From positions 310,001-374,000 of the forward strand of contig CAWAEN010000004.1 in the NCBI GenBank assembly GCA_963781035.1: a stretch of 64,000 nt of DNA. The letters are read 5' to 3'. The notes under the pieces are model-generated. The model did no database searches. It had not been told where the DNA came from and saw only the letters and a list, made by a program, of their open reading frames with translations. Every line of letters starts with the position of its first letter. Positions within the stretch are counted from its first letter, which is position 1. Below are positions 32,290 through 40,424 of the stretch, one piece after another. The position numbers were made by a program, and so were the translations under genes. Origin of the DNA: SZUA-35 sp963781035 (GTDB lineage: Bacteria > Actinomycetota > Acidimicrobiia > Acidimicrobiales > SZUA-35).

Positions 32290-33197
32290 TGGGCCAGAAG
32301 ATCCACCCGTACGGCTTCCGCCTCGGGATCACCACCGATTGGAAGTCCCGTTGGATTGCCGATCGCCAGGAATACCGTGATTTCCTCTTCGAGGACCACG
32401 AGATCCGCAAGTACCTCATGGCTCAGCTGCCCAACGCAGCGATCTCTCGTATCGAGGTCGAGCGCACCGGCGACAAGCTCCAGATCGACGTGCACACCGC
32501 TCGTCCCGGCATCGTCATCGGCCGGAAGGGCTCCGAGGCCGACCGCCTTCGGCAGGGTCTCACCAAGATCACGAGCAACCCGCGGGTCAAGCTCAACATC
32601 ATCGAGATCAAGCAGCCCGAACTCGATGCTGCCCTGATTGCTCAGGGTGTCGCCGACCAGCTCGTCGGTCGTATGGCATTCCGCCGGGCGATGAAGCGCG
32701 CCGTCCAGAACGCCATGAAGGCCGGGGCCAAGGGCATCCGCATCCAGAGCTCGGGTCGTCTCGGCGGCGCCGAGATGAGCCGAACCGAGTGGTACCGCGA
32801 GGGTCGTGTGCCGCTGCACACGCTGCGGGCCGACATCGATTACGGCATGCGTGAGGCCCAGACCACTGCCGGCATCATCGGCGTGAAGGTCCACCTCTAC
32901 AAGGGAGACATCCTCCCCTACAAGGCATCGGTCGACAAGGCCTCCAAGGAAGCCGCTCTGGCTGCCGGTGATGCCGCCAACGCCGAGCCGGCCATGCCGG
33001 TCGTCTCGTCGAGCCGTCGTCCGGCCAAGGCCCCTGCGGCTGCGGTCGCCGAGGACGCAGCTCCTGCCGAGCCGGCACCGCTGGTGAAAGAAGCCGATCC
33101 CGAGTTCGAGCGTCTGCTGGCTGAAGAAGAGGCCATCGAGGCATCGCTGAAGGACAAGGTCGGCGACGACAAGTTCCGAGACGGAGACGCTGACTGA
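32289..33197 (+). CDS. rpsC: 30S ribosomal protein S3 with acidic C-terminal tail
   Basis: The core has the KH domain (PGIVIGRKGSEADRLR, about residues 73-88) and the C-terminal S3 domain with SGRLGGAEMSR, at the mRNA entry tunnel where S3 has helicase-like activity with S4. The total of 302 residues exceeds the usual 210-275: about 85 residues of Ala/Pro/Glu/Asp-rich sequence follow the core. The start shares a base with the rplV stop. Confidence 0.96.
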   Translation: MGQKIHPYGFRLGITTDWKSRWIADRQEYRDFLFEDHEIRKYLMAQLPNAAISRIEVERTGDKLQIDVHTARPGIVIGRKGSEADRLRQGLTKITSNPRVKLNIIEIKQPELDAALIAQGVADQLVGRMAFRRAMKRAVQNAMKAGAKGIRIQSSGRLGGAEMSRTEWYREGRVPLHTLRADIDYGMREAQTTAGIIGVKVHLYKGDILPYKASVDKASKEAALAAGDAANAEPAMPVVSSSRRPAKAPAAAVAEDAAPAEPAPLVKEADPEFERLLAEEEAIEASLKDKVGDDKFRDGDAD

Positions 33198-33619
33198 TGT
33201 TGATGCCAAAGAAAGTCAAGCACCGCAAGCAGCACCGCGGTCGCCGAACCGGCACCGCCACAGGCGCCACTGCCGTGTCGTTCGGCGAGTACGGCATCCA
33301 GGTTCTCGAGCCGGGGTGGATCACCGCTCGTCAGATCGAGGCTGCCCGTATCGCCATGACCCGCCACATCAAGCGTGGTGGCAAGGTCTGGATCAACGTG
33401 TTCCCCGACAAGCCCGTCACCGAGAAGCCGGCCGAGACCCGCATGGGTTCCGGCAAGGGCAACCCGGAGCGCTGGGTCGCTGTCGTCAAGCCCGGTCGCG
33501 TGATCTTCGAGCTCTCCTATCCCGATCCCGTCATCGCCCACGCGGCCATGAATCGTGCGATTCAGAAGCTGCCGGTCAAGGCGCGAGTCATCACCCGAGA
33601 GGACGGCTTCGATGGCTGA
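33197..33619 (+). CDS. rplP: 50S ribosomal protein L16
   Basis: The 138-140 residue protein binds the A-site finger region and tRNA elbow. The start could be ATG 33197 or ATG 33203 (MPKKVKHRKQHRGRR, the usual family beginning). KPVTEKPAETRMGSGKGN and the following beta strand are canonical. It overlaps rpmC by 8 bases. Confidence 0.96.
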   Translation: MLMPKKVKHRKQHRGRRTGTATGATAVSFGEYGIQVLEPGWITARQIEAARIAMTRHIKRGGKVWINVFPDKPVTEKPAETRMGSGKGNPERWVAVVKPGRVIFELSYPDPVIAHAAMNRAIQKLPVKARVITREDGFDG

Positions 33620-33812
33620 CAAAGCACACACCGAACAGTCCGAGGTCGAGCTCGAGAGCGCCCTGTCCGAGGGCAAGCGCGAGTTGTTCAATCTCCGATT
33701 CCAGCTCGCCACCGGCCAGCTCGAGAACCCGGCCCGCATCAGGCAGGTCAAGCGCGAGGTGGCGCGAATCAAAACCGAACAGCGGGCTCGCCAGCTCGCC
33801 GAGGAGTCATGA
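33612..33812 (+). CDS. rpmC: 50S ribosomal protein L29
   Basis: A 66-residue helical protein at the tunnel exit. The start ATG 33612 lies inside the end of rplP; the core LFNLRFQLATGQLENP and the closing helix IRQVKREVARIKT are typical. Its stop overlaps the rpsQ start. Confidence 0.95.
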   Translation: MADKAHTEQSEVELESALSEGKRELFNLRFQLATGQLENPARIRQVKREVARIKTEQRARQLAEES

Positions 33813-34084
33813 TGGCTGAAACCGAAGCTCCCGCTCGTAACGAGCGCAAGGTCCGCGAGGGCATCGTCCGCTCGAGTTCCATGGACAAGACCGCCGTCGT
33901 CGAGGTCACTCGTCGATCACGTCACCCGCAGTACAACAAGACAGTCCAGTCGTCGACGCGCTACTACGTTCACGACGAAGACAACACGCTGAACCCCGGC
34001 GATCGTGTCCGCATCACCGAGACTCGCCCGCTGTCGAAGAAGAAGCGCTGGCGCTTGCTCGAAATCATGGAGCGTGCACGATGA
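33809..34084 (+). CDS. rpsQ: 30S ribosomal protein S17
   Basis: Primary 16S rRNA binder with an OB fold. The 91-residue frame contains REGIVRSSSMDKTAVVEV and GDRVRITETRPLSKKKRW, as expected. Two consecutive ATG codons (33809, 33812) can start it. Its stop overlaps the rplN start. Confidence 0.96.
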   Translation: MMAETEAPARNERKVREGIVRSSSMDKTAVVEVTRRSRHPQYNKTVQSSTRYYVHDEDNTLNPGDRVRITETRPLSKKKRWRLLEIMERAR

Positions 34085-34449
34085 TCCAGCAGGAAACCCG
34101 ACTCCGAGTCGCCGACAACTCCGGCGCCAAGGAAGTGCTCTGCATCAAGGTGTTGGGCGGCTCCAAGCGCCGCTACGCATCGATCGGCGACGTCTTCGTC
34201 GCCACCGTCAAGGACGCCATTCCCGGCGCCCAGGTCAAGAAGGGCGACGTCGTCAAGTGCGTCGTCGTCCGTACCAAGAAGGAAAAGCGTCGTCCGGACG
34301 GAAGCTACATCCGCTTCGACGAGAACGCTGCGGTGCTGATCAACGATCAGAAGCAGCCTCGTGGTACCCGTATCTTCGGCCCGGTCGGACGTGAACTGCG
34401 CGACAAGAAGTTCATGCGCATTGTTTCCCTCGCTCCGGAGGTGCTCTGA
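34081..34449 (+). CDS. rplN: 50S ribosomal protein L14
   Basis: The 122-residue protein is at the subunit interface and is the docking site of silencing factor RsfS. Canonical blocks are QQETRLRVADNSGAKE, and VVRTKKEKRRPDGSYIRF. It overlaps rpsQ by ATGA and touches rplX. Confidence 0.97.
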   Translation: MIQQETRLRVADNSGAKEVLCIKVLGGSKRRYASIGDVFVATVKDAIPGAQVKKGDVVKCVVVRTKKEKRRPDGSYIRFDENAAVLINDQKQPRGTRIFGPVGRELRDKKFMRIVSLAPEVL

Positions 34450-34778
34450 TGAAGATTCGCAAGGGTGACAAGGTGCTCATCCTCGCCGGCAAGGACAAGG
34501 GACGCGAAAGCGTCGTGTCCAATGCCTTCCCCGCCGAGGGCAAGGTCACCGTCGAGGGCTACAACATCGCCAAGCGCCACACGAAGCCGATCTCGGCCGA
34601 AGAGCCGGGCGGGATCATCGACAAGGAAATGAAGCTCGACGTCTCCAATGTCGCCGTGCTCAGCCCCAAAGACGGCAAACCCACCCGCGTTGGCTACAAG
34701 GTCAACGACGACGGCACCAAGGTCCGCGTGTGCAAGCGCACGGGCGCCGAGATTCCCGATGTGGAGCGCGCACGATGA
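34449..34778 (+). CDS. rplX: 50S ribosomal protein L24
   Basis: The 109-residue assembly-initiator has the KOW motif GDKVLILAGKDKGRESVV at residues 6-23 and the usual GYNIAKRHTKP block. Its stop lies in the first of three tandem copies of the sequence around the rplE start. Confidence 0.96.
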   Translation: MKIRKGDKVLILAGKDKGRESVVSNAFPAEGKVTVEGYNIAKRHTKPISAEEPGGIIDKEMKLDVSNVAVLSPKDGKPTRVGYKVNDDGTKVRVCKRTGAEIPDVERAR

Positions 34779-34829
34779 GTGAAGCGACATCAACGATGAG
34801 CGAAGCGACGCAACGATGAGTGAAGCGAC
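34772..34829 (+). repeat. Triplicated start region of rplE
   Basis: The sequence ACGATGAGYGAAGCGAC occurs three times in a row, with ATG codons at 34775, 34796 and 34816. Spacings are 21 and 20 bases. ATG 1 and 2 share a frame that encodes MSEATSTMSEATQR and stops in the TGA that overlaps ATG 3. Only the third leads into L5 as written. Confidence 0.8.
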
Positions 34830-35400
34830 AGCAACCACGACCAACAGCCCGCGGATGAAGGTGATGTACAACACCGAGATCCAGGCTGCTCTGAAAGAGC
34901 AGCTCGAACTCCGCAACGTGATGATGGTCCCTCGTTTCACCAAGATCGTCATCAACATGGGTGTCGGCGAGGCACTCCAGAACTCCAAGGCTCTCGACAG
35001 CGCCACGGCCGACCTCGCGATCATCGCCGGTCAGAAGCCGGTGATCACCAAGGCGAAGAAGTCGCACGCGAGCTTCAAGCTCCGCGAGGGCAACGCCATC
35101 GGTGCGAAGGTCACCCTCCGGGGCGATCGCATGTGGGAGTTCTTCGATCGGCTGGTCACGCTGGCCATCCCCCGCATCCGTGACTTCCGAGGGCTCAGCC
35201 CCAAGTCGTTCGACGGACGCGGCAACTACACCTTTGGTCTCACCGAGCAGCTCATGTTCCCCGAGATCGACTACGACACCGTGGACGTGCCCCGAGGCAT
35301 GGACATCACGATCGTCACGACCGCAACCACCAACGAAGAAGGCCGAGCCTTGCTCGATGCCTTCGGATTCCCGTTCCGACGCGATGGGCAGGCTCAGTAA
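34816..35400 (+). CDS. rplE: 50S ribosomal protein L5
   Basis: L5 binds 5S rRNA in the central protuberance. The 194-residue frame has canonical VPRFTKIVINMGVGEA, PVITKAKKS and GRGNYTFGLTEQLMFPEI. ATG 34816 is the only start in frame as written, giving MSEATATTTNSPRMK. If one base were missing from the 20-bp repeat unit, the protein would begin at ATG 34775, overlapping the rplX stop like the other genes of this operon, with the same peptide repeated three times. Confidence 0.95.
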   Translation: MSEATATTTNSPRMKVMYNTEIQAALKEQLELRNVMMVPRFTKIVINMGVGEALQNSKALDSATADLAIIAGQKPVITKAKKSHASFKLREGNAIGAKVTLRGDRMWEFFDRLVTLAIPRIRDFRGLSPKSFDGRGNYTFGLTEQLMFPEIDYDTVDVPRGMDITIVTTATTNEEGRALLDAFGFPFRRDGQAQ

Positions 35401-35585
35401 TGGCAAAGAAGGCGCTGAAGGAAAAGCAGCAGAAGACGCCGAAGTTCAAGGTTCGGGCGTACACACGATGCAAGGTGTGCGGTCGGCCCAAGGCGGTCTA
35501 CAAGCGATTCGGCCTGTGTCGAATCTGTCTGCGGGAAATGGCGCACGCCGGCGAACTGCCCGGTGTCACCAAGGCGAGCTGGTAG
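35400..35585 (+). CDS. rpsZ: 30S ribosomal protein S14, zinc-binding type
   Basis: A 61-residue S14 of the C+ type with two CxxC pairs (CKVCGR and CRICLR) that bind one zinc. Many actinobacteria also have a zinc-free paralogue used under zinc limitation; none is in the window. It shares a base with the rplE stop. Confidence 0.96.
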   Translation: MAKKALKEKQQKTPKFKVRAYTRCKVCGRPKAVYKRFGLCRICLREMAHAGELPGVTKASW

Positions 35586-35597
35586 GGGGCTGATCAC

Positions 35598-36002
35598 ATG
35601 ACCATGACTGATCCCATCGCCGACATGCTCACCCGCATCCGCAACGCGAACATCGCGATGCACGATGAGGTGTCGATGCCGTCGTCCAAGCTCAAAGAAG
35701 CATTGGCCAAGGTCCTCCATTCCGAGGGCTACATCAACGAGTTCGCCGCTGCCGACAACGAGTCCGGTGTCGGACGGACCCTCACGATTGCCATGAAGTA
35801 CTCGCCGGAACGCGAGCGAGTCATCAGCGGCATCAAGCGTGTCTCGAAGCCTGGTCTTCGGGTGTACACGAGTTCAGATCAGATTCCCCGAGTGTTGGGC
35901 GGGCTCGGCGTTGCCGTGCTCTCCACCAACAAGGGCCTCATCACCGATCGCGAGGCCCGCAAGGGTCGTGTCGGTGGCGAAGTGCTCTGCTACGTCTGGT
36001 AG
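35598..36002 (+). CDS. rpsH: 30S ribosomal protein S8
   Basis: The 134-residue platform protein contains MTDPIADMLTRIRNAN and the C-terminal STNKGLITDREARKGRVGGE. In E. coli S8 represses the spc operon. The ATG at 35598 follows AGGGGG. Position and order in spc are standard. Confidence 0.97.
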   Translation: MTMTDPIADMLTRIRNANIAMHDEVSMPSSKLKEALAKVLHSEGYINEFAAADNESGVGRTLTIAMKYSPERERVISGIKRVSKPGLRVYTSSDQIPRVLGGLGVAVLSTNKGLITDREARKGRVGGEVLCYVW

Positions 36003-36008
36003 GTCGAG

Positions 36009-36548
36009 ATGTCACGAATCGGAAAAGCCCCCATCACCCTCCCGGACAAGGTCGAGATCTCGATCTCCGGTCAGCACGTCAGTGCCAAGGGACCCAAAGG
36101 TGAACTCTCCATCGAACTGCCCGAGGGCATCTCGGTGACCCAGGAGGACGGTGTCGTCACCCTCAGCCGCACCAATGACGAGCGTGCGCAGCGTGCGCTG
36201 CACGGCCTCAACCGGTCGCTCGTCAACAACATGGTCATCGGTGTGAGCCAAGGTTTCATCAAGAACCTCGAGATCGTCGGCGTTGGTTACCGCGCTGCGG
36301 CCAAGGGCAACGATGCACTCGACATGTCCCTCGGTTTCAGCCACCCCGTCACCGTGAAGGCACCGGCCGGCATCACCTTCGATGTCCCGGAACCCACGAA
36401 GATCTCGGTGATCGGGATCGACAAGCAGATGGTCGGCCAAGTGGCGGCCGAGATCCGCGACCTCCGCAAGCCCGAGCCCTACAAGGGCAAGGGTGTCCGC
36501 TACGCCGGCGAGCGGGTCGTCCGCAAGGCCGGAAAGGCTGGTAAGTAA
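36009..36548 (+). CDS. rplF: 50S ribosomal protein L6
   Basis: The 179-residue protein near the factor-binding site has two similar domains; MSRIGKAPITLPDKVEI and the closing KPEPYKGKGVRYAGE are canonical. Its stop shares a base with the rplR start. Confidence 0.97.
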   Translation: MSRIGKAPITLPDKVEISISGQHVSAKGPKGELSIELPEGISVTQEDGVVTLSRTNDERAQRALHGLNRSLVNNMVIGVSQGFIKNLEIVGVGYRAAAKGNDALDMSLGFSHPVTVKAPAGITFDVPEPTKISVIGIDKQMVGQVAAEIRDLRKPEPYKGKGVRYAGERVVRKAGKAGK

Positions 36549-36910
36549 TGGCCTCGAAGACCAACCCTCAGCACGCAGCTCGCACTCGTCGCCAGTTCCG
36601 TGTGCGCAAGAAGGTCGTCGGCACGTCCGAGCGTCCGCGTTTGGCCGTGTTCCGGTCCAACAAACACATCAGCGTGCAGGTGATCGACGACAGCACCGGT
36701 TGCACGCTTGCTTCCGCCTCGTCATACGAGAAGGACATGCGCGACGGCAGCGGCACGATCGCCGGTGCAACCAACGTCGGAACCCTCATCGCCGAACGGG
36801 CGAAGGCTGCCGACATCAGCGCCGTGGTCTTCGACCGTGGCGGCAACCGTTATCACGGACGTGTGGCCGCCCTGGCCGACGCCGCTCGCGAAGCCGGCCT
36901 GGATTTCTAG
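36548..36910 (+). CDS. rplR: 50S ribosomal protein L18
   Basis: The 120-residue 5S rRNA-binding protein of the central protuberance ends in the typical FDRGGNRYHGRVAALADAAR. The N-terminus is basic. rpsE begins 8 bases after its stop. Confidence 0.97.
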   Translation: MASKTNPQHAARTRRQFRVRKKVVGTSERPRLAVFRSNKHISVQVIDDSTGCTLASASSYEKDMRDGSGTIAGATNVGTLIAERAKAADISAVVFDRGGNRYHGRVAALADAAREAGLDF

Positions 36911-36918
36911 GAGACGTC

Positions 36919-37503
36919 ATGGCAGACAACAATCGCAATGACCGACGAAACGACCGTGATGACGGTCGTGAGTCACGAGTCATCACCATCAACCGTGTCG
37001 CCAAGGTCGTGAAGGGTGGTCGACGCTTTGCCTTCACCGCCCTCGTGGTGCTCGGCGACGGCAACGGCCGCGTCGGCCTCGGTTACGGCAAGGCCAAGGA
37101 AGTCCCCCTGGCCATCCAGAAGGGGACCGAAGAGGCCCGCAAGCTCCAGTTCGACGTCGCCATGGCCGGCGGCACCATCACCCACCCGATCATCGGGATC
37201 AACGGTGCCGGTCGAGTCATGCTCAAGCCGGCCGCTCGTGGTACCGGTGTCATCGCCGGTGGTGCTGCTCGCGCCATCCTCGAAGAGGCCGGCGTCCGTG
37301 ACGTCATCTGCAAGTCCCTCGGCTCGGCCAACCAGATCAACGTGGCTCGAGCAACGATCGATGCACTGGCCAAGCTCAAGCGGCCGGACGAAGTGGCCAA
37401 GCTGCGCGGTCTGGACGCATCCGAGTTCGTGCCCAAGGGCCTGCTCGATGCCTACAACGAGACTCGTCGTGGACCATCTGCCGATCCGGTGGAGGTCAAG
37501 TGA
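36919..37503 (+). CDS. rpsE: 30S ribosomal protein S5
   Basis: The 194-residue protein acts in decoding accuracy and at the mRNA entry site. ATG 36919 with TAGGAGA upstream is chosen; the open frame to the left has no similarity. GGRRFAFTALVVLGDGNG and VRDVICKSLGSANQINV are canonical. The N-terminus is unusually rich in Asn, Asp and Arg (DNNRNDRRNDRDD). Confidence 0.97.
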   Translation: MADNNRNDRRNDRDDGRESRVITINRVAKVVKGGRRFAFTALVVLGDGNGRVGLGYGKAKEVPLAIQKGTEEARKLQFDVAMAGGTITHPIIGINGAGRVMLKPAARGTGVIAGGAARAILEEAGVRDVICKSLGSANQINVARATIDALAKLKRPDEVAKLRGLDASEFVPKGLLDAYNETRRGPSADPVEVK

Positions 37504-37700
37504 TGACGAGTCTGAAGATCACCCAGAAGAAGTCCGCCATCGGCATCAAGCCGAAGCAGCGGGGCACGCTCCGTGCACTCGGTCTGCGTGGAATCGGACA
37601 GTCCAACATCATCGAAGACGGTCCGGTGCTCCAGGGAATGCTCTCTCGTGTCCCGCACCTCGTCGATGTCAGCGAAGTTGATGCAGGAGAGGCTGACTGA
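37503..37700 (+). CDS. rpmD: 50S ribosomal protein L30
   Basis: A 65-residue protein with SLKITQKKSAIGIKPKQRGTL and LGLRGIGQS, the usual L30 core. ATG 37503 (touching the rpsE stop) is preferred over the GTG three bases before it. rplO follows with a shared base. Confidence 0.95.
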   Translation: MTSLKITQKKSAIGIKPKQRGTLRALGLRGIGQSNIIEDGPVLQGMLSRVPHLVDVSEVDAGEAD

Positions 37701-38197
37701 TGAAGATCCATGATCTGAAGCCGGCAGAAGGTTCTCGCAAGGTCGGGAAACGCAAGGGCCGCGGAATCGGTGGCAAGGGCGGCAAGACCGCCGGCCGTGG
37801 TACCAAGGGCCAGAAGGCTCGCAGCACTGTGCGCATCGGGTTCGAAGGCGGCCAGCAGCCGCTGCAGCAGCGTCTTCCGAAGCTGCGCGGATTCAAGAAC
37901 CCGTTCCGGGTCGAATACCAGGCAATCAATCTCGACGTGATCTCCGATTTCGTCGAGGCCACCGGGTCGACCGAGATCACGCCAGAGGCGCTGTTCGATC
38001 GCAGCCTCATCGGCAAGGGCAACCTCGTCAAGGTGCTCGGCCGTGGCGAACTCTCGTCCGCTGTCACCGTCAAGGCGCACGCCTTCTCCGCATCAGCGGA
38101 GGCAGCCATCACCGCTGCCGGTGGCACCATCGAGAAACTCGACCTGCCGTTCTCGGTGCGCCCGCCGTCCTCCGGCAACCAGCACATGAATAGGTAG
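37700..38197 (+). CDS. rplO: 50S ribosomal protein L15
   Basis: The 165-residue late-assembly protein starts MKIHDLKPAEGSRK and has the Gly/Lys-rich GRGIGGKGGKTAGRGTKGQK segment. It ends the rplC-rplO operon; a terminator-like hairpin follows before secY. Confidence 0.96.
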   Translation: MKIHDLKPAEGSRKVGKRKGRGIGGKGGKTAGRGTKGQKARSTVRIGFEGGQQPLQQRLPKLRGFKNPFRVEYQAINLDVISDFVEATGSTEITPEALFDRSLIGKGNLVKVLGRGELSSAVTVKAHAFSASAEAAITAAGGTIEKLDLPFSVRPPSSGNQHMNR

Positions 38198-38328
38198 CGC
38201 TGTGCTGCTTTCTTCGGCTGTCGCCCGGGGTGCTGCCTGTTTCGGCTGCCGTCCTCGAGGCGTTCCGCCGATCCGTGTCGTGTCGGTGGAGCGTGCCTCC
38301 GCCGTCGGCACACGTAACCGTCACTGAG

Positions 38329-38360
38329 CAGGTGCCCTCCCTCCGGGGGGCACCTGTTTA
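38329..38360 (+). terminator. Rho-independent terminator between rplO and secY
   Basis: CAGGTGCCC (38329-38337) pairs with GGGCACCTG (38348-38356) around a 10-base loop and is followed by TTTA. It separates the rplC-rplO transcript from secY-adk. The rest of the 225-bp gap shows nothing I can assign. Confidence 0.7.
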
Positions 38361-38422
38361 GTATTGGTCCCTTCATCGGGTCCACGTCCTTCTCCAGACC
38401 CGCCACGCAATCGAGGAACATC

Positions 38423-39742
38423 GTGTCAACGCTGCGGAACGTCTTCCGAACAACAGAGCTGCGGAACAAGATCCTGTTCACGCTCGCCATGATCGTGGTC
38501 TACCGACTCGGGGCGCAGATCCCGGCACCGGGAACCAACCTCGACGCCGTCGAGGCACTTCGTGACGACTTCGACAGCACCTCGGGTGGCATCTTCGGCT
38601 ACCTCAACCTCCTGAGCGGAGGCGGGCTGGCGTCGCTGAGCTTCTTTGCCCTCGGAATCCTGCCGTACATCACGTCGTCCATCATCATCCAGATCCTCAC
38701 CGTGGCGATCCCGAAACTCGAGCAGTGGCAGGCCGAGGGAGCGACAGGTCAGCGCAAGATCACGCAGTGGACTCGCTACATCGCCGTCATCTTGGCGTTG
38801 GTCCAGAGCACGGGCATCGTCTTCCTGATTCACCGCAACCCCGAAGGTTTCTTCGGCGTGCCGATCGATCTGTTCCCGGATGGCGGCTTCAACATCGCTC
38901 TCGCCGTGGTCTGTATGACCACGGGTACGGCTGTGCTCATGTGGATCGGCGAATTGATCAGTCAGAAGGGCATCGGCAACGGCATGTCGATCCTGATCTT
39001 CGCCTCGGTCGTGTCGAGCCTCCCGTCGGTCGGTATCCAGGTCCAGGCGCTCCGCGGTTGGATCGGCGTCGCCATCGCCATCGTCCTCCTCCTCGGCTTG
39101 TGCGCCGGCATCGTGTTCGTCGAGCAGGGACAACGTCGGATTCCGGTGAACTTCGCGAAGCGGGTCGTCGGCCGTCGCCAGTACGGCGGGAACAACACCT
39201 ACATCCCGTTGAAGGTCAACCAGGCCGGTGTCATCCCGGTCATCTTCGCCTCCTCGCTCCTGTCGCTCCCGACGCTGCTCACCGGTGTGTTGCCGGCCGA
39301 CGGCTGGGGCCAGAGCGTCCGCGACTTCATCGACCGCAATCTGTTCCGGCCGGACAACGTCGGCTACATCCTCATCTTCGGCATGTTGATCGTTGGCTTC
39401 GCCTACTTCTACAACTCGATCGCCTTCGACCCGATCCGTCGCGCCGACGACCTGCGGAAGTCCGGCGGCTTCATCCCCGGCATCAGGCCAGGTCCCCAGA
39501 CCGAGCGTCATCTGGCCAAGATCCTGAACCGGATCACCCTGCCCGGTGCCTTGTTCCTCGCCGTCGTGGCGCTCATTCCGTCGGCTGCGCTCGCTCGATA
39601 TGTCGGCGGCGGCGCCGGTTCCACGAACATCACGGCGTTCTCGGGTGTGTCCATCCTGATCGGCGTCGGCGTGTCACTCGAGACCATGAAGCAGATCGAC
39701 AGCCAGCTGATGAGTCGAAACTACGAAGGATTCCTCAAGTAG
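38423..39742 (+). CDS. secY: Protein translocase subunit SecY
   Basis: The 439-residue integral membrane protein forms the Sec channel and has the expected ten membrane segments. Conserved blocks include the plug region FGYLNLLSGGGLASLS, IPVNFAKRVVGRRQYGG and the C-terminal cytoplasmic loop GFIPGIRPGPQTERHL. The start is GTG at 38423 with CGAGGAA upstream. adk follows after 97 bp. Confidence 0.97.
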   Translation: MSTLRNVFRTTELRNKILFTLAMIVVYRLGAQIPAPGTNLDAVEALRDDFDSTSGGIFGYLNLLSGGGLASLSFFALGILPYITSSIIIQILTVAIPKLEQWQAEGATGQRKITQWTRYIAVILALVQSTGIVFLIHRNPEGFFGVPIDLFPDGGFNIALAVVCMTTGTAVLMWIGELISQKGIGNGMSILIFASVVSSLPSVGIQVQALRGWIGVAIAIVLLLGLCAGIVFVEQGQRRIPVNFAKRVVGRRQYGGNNTYIPLKVNQAGVIPVIFASSLLSLPTLLTGVLPADGWGQSVRDFIDRNLFRPDNVGYILIFGMLIVGFAYFYNSIAFDPIRRADDLRKSGGFIPGIRPGPQTERHLAKILNRITLPGALFLAVVALIPSAALARYVGGGAGSTNITAFSGVSILIGVGVSLETMKQIDSQLMSRNYEGFLK

Positions 39743-39839
39743 GTCTGGGCGCCGGCTGTGTGGGAAGAGCCTCCTGCACATTTGCGTCCGACGCCACCCT
39801 CTGTCACCGTTGTCGGCTCCACCGAGAGGAACCTCTTTC

Positions 39840-40415
39840 ATGTCGAACCCCATCCGTCTCGTGATCTTCGGCCGTCAGGGCGCCGGCAAGGGCACGCAGT
39901 GCCTGCGCCTCGTCGAGACGTTCGGCGTGATCCACATCTCCACCGGGGACATGCTTCGGGGTGCCGTGGCCGCCGGGACCGAGTTGGGTTTGAAGGCCAA
40001 AGCCGTGATGGACGCCGGTGATCTCGTCGGCGACGACATCATCAACGGCATCGTGCGGGAGCGGTTGGCGATGGACGATGTTGCCGAAAAGGGGTTCGTG
40101 CTCGACGGCTATCCACGGACGGCCGCTCAGGCCGAAGCGCTGGTGATGGTGCTGGGCGACAATGGATTGCACGCCGCAGTCGACCTCGACGTTCCCGTCG
40201 AGGCCGTGACGGAGCGAATGAAGGCGCGCGGTCGCGACGACGACACCGACGAGGGCATCGCCCGCCGGCTCTCGCTCTACGAGCAGGAGACACGTCCAGT
40301 CCTCGACTGGTTCGCGGAACGCGATCTCCTCGTGACCGTCGACGGTCTTGCCTCGGAGGCCGAGGTGACCGAGCGGCTGCTTTCAGCTGTTCGCTCCGCG
40401 GCCGACCTCGCCTGA
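39840..40415 (+). CDS. adk: Adenylate kinase
   Basis: Converts AMP and ATP to two ADP. The 191-residue enzyme has the P-loop GRQGAGKGTQ (residues 10-19), the AMP-binding STGDMLR and DGYPRT. The LID is the short type (RGRDDDTDEGIARRL), without zinc cysteines. Its usual neighbours map and infA do not follow directly; a mainly minus-strand block intervenes and no map gene is seen. Confidence 0.95.
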   Translation: MSNPIRLVIFGRQGAGKGTQCLRLVETFGVIHISTGDMLRGAVAAGTELGLKAKAVMDAGDLVGDDIINGIVRERLAMDDVAEKGFVLDGYPRTAAQAEALVMVLGDNGLHAAVDLDVPVEAVTERMKARGRDDDTDEGIARRLSLYEQETRPVLDWFAERDLLVTVDGLASEAEVTERLLSAVRSAADLA

Positions 40416-40424
40416 GCCAGCTGT

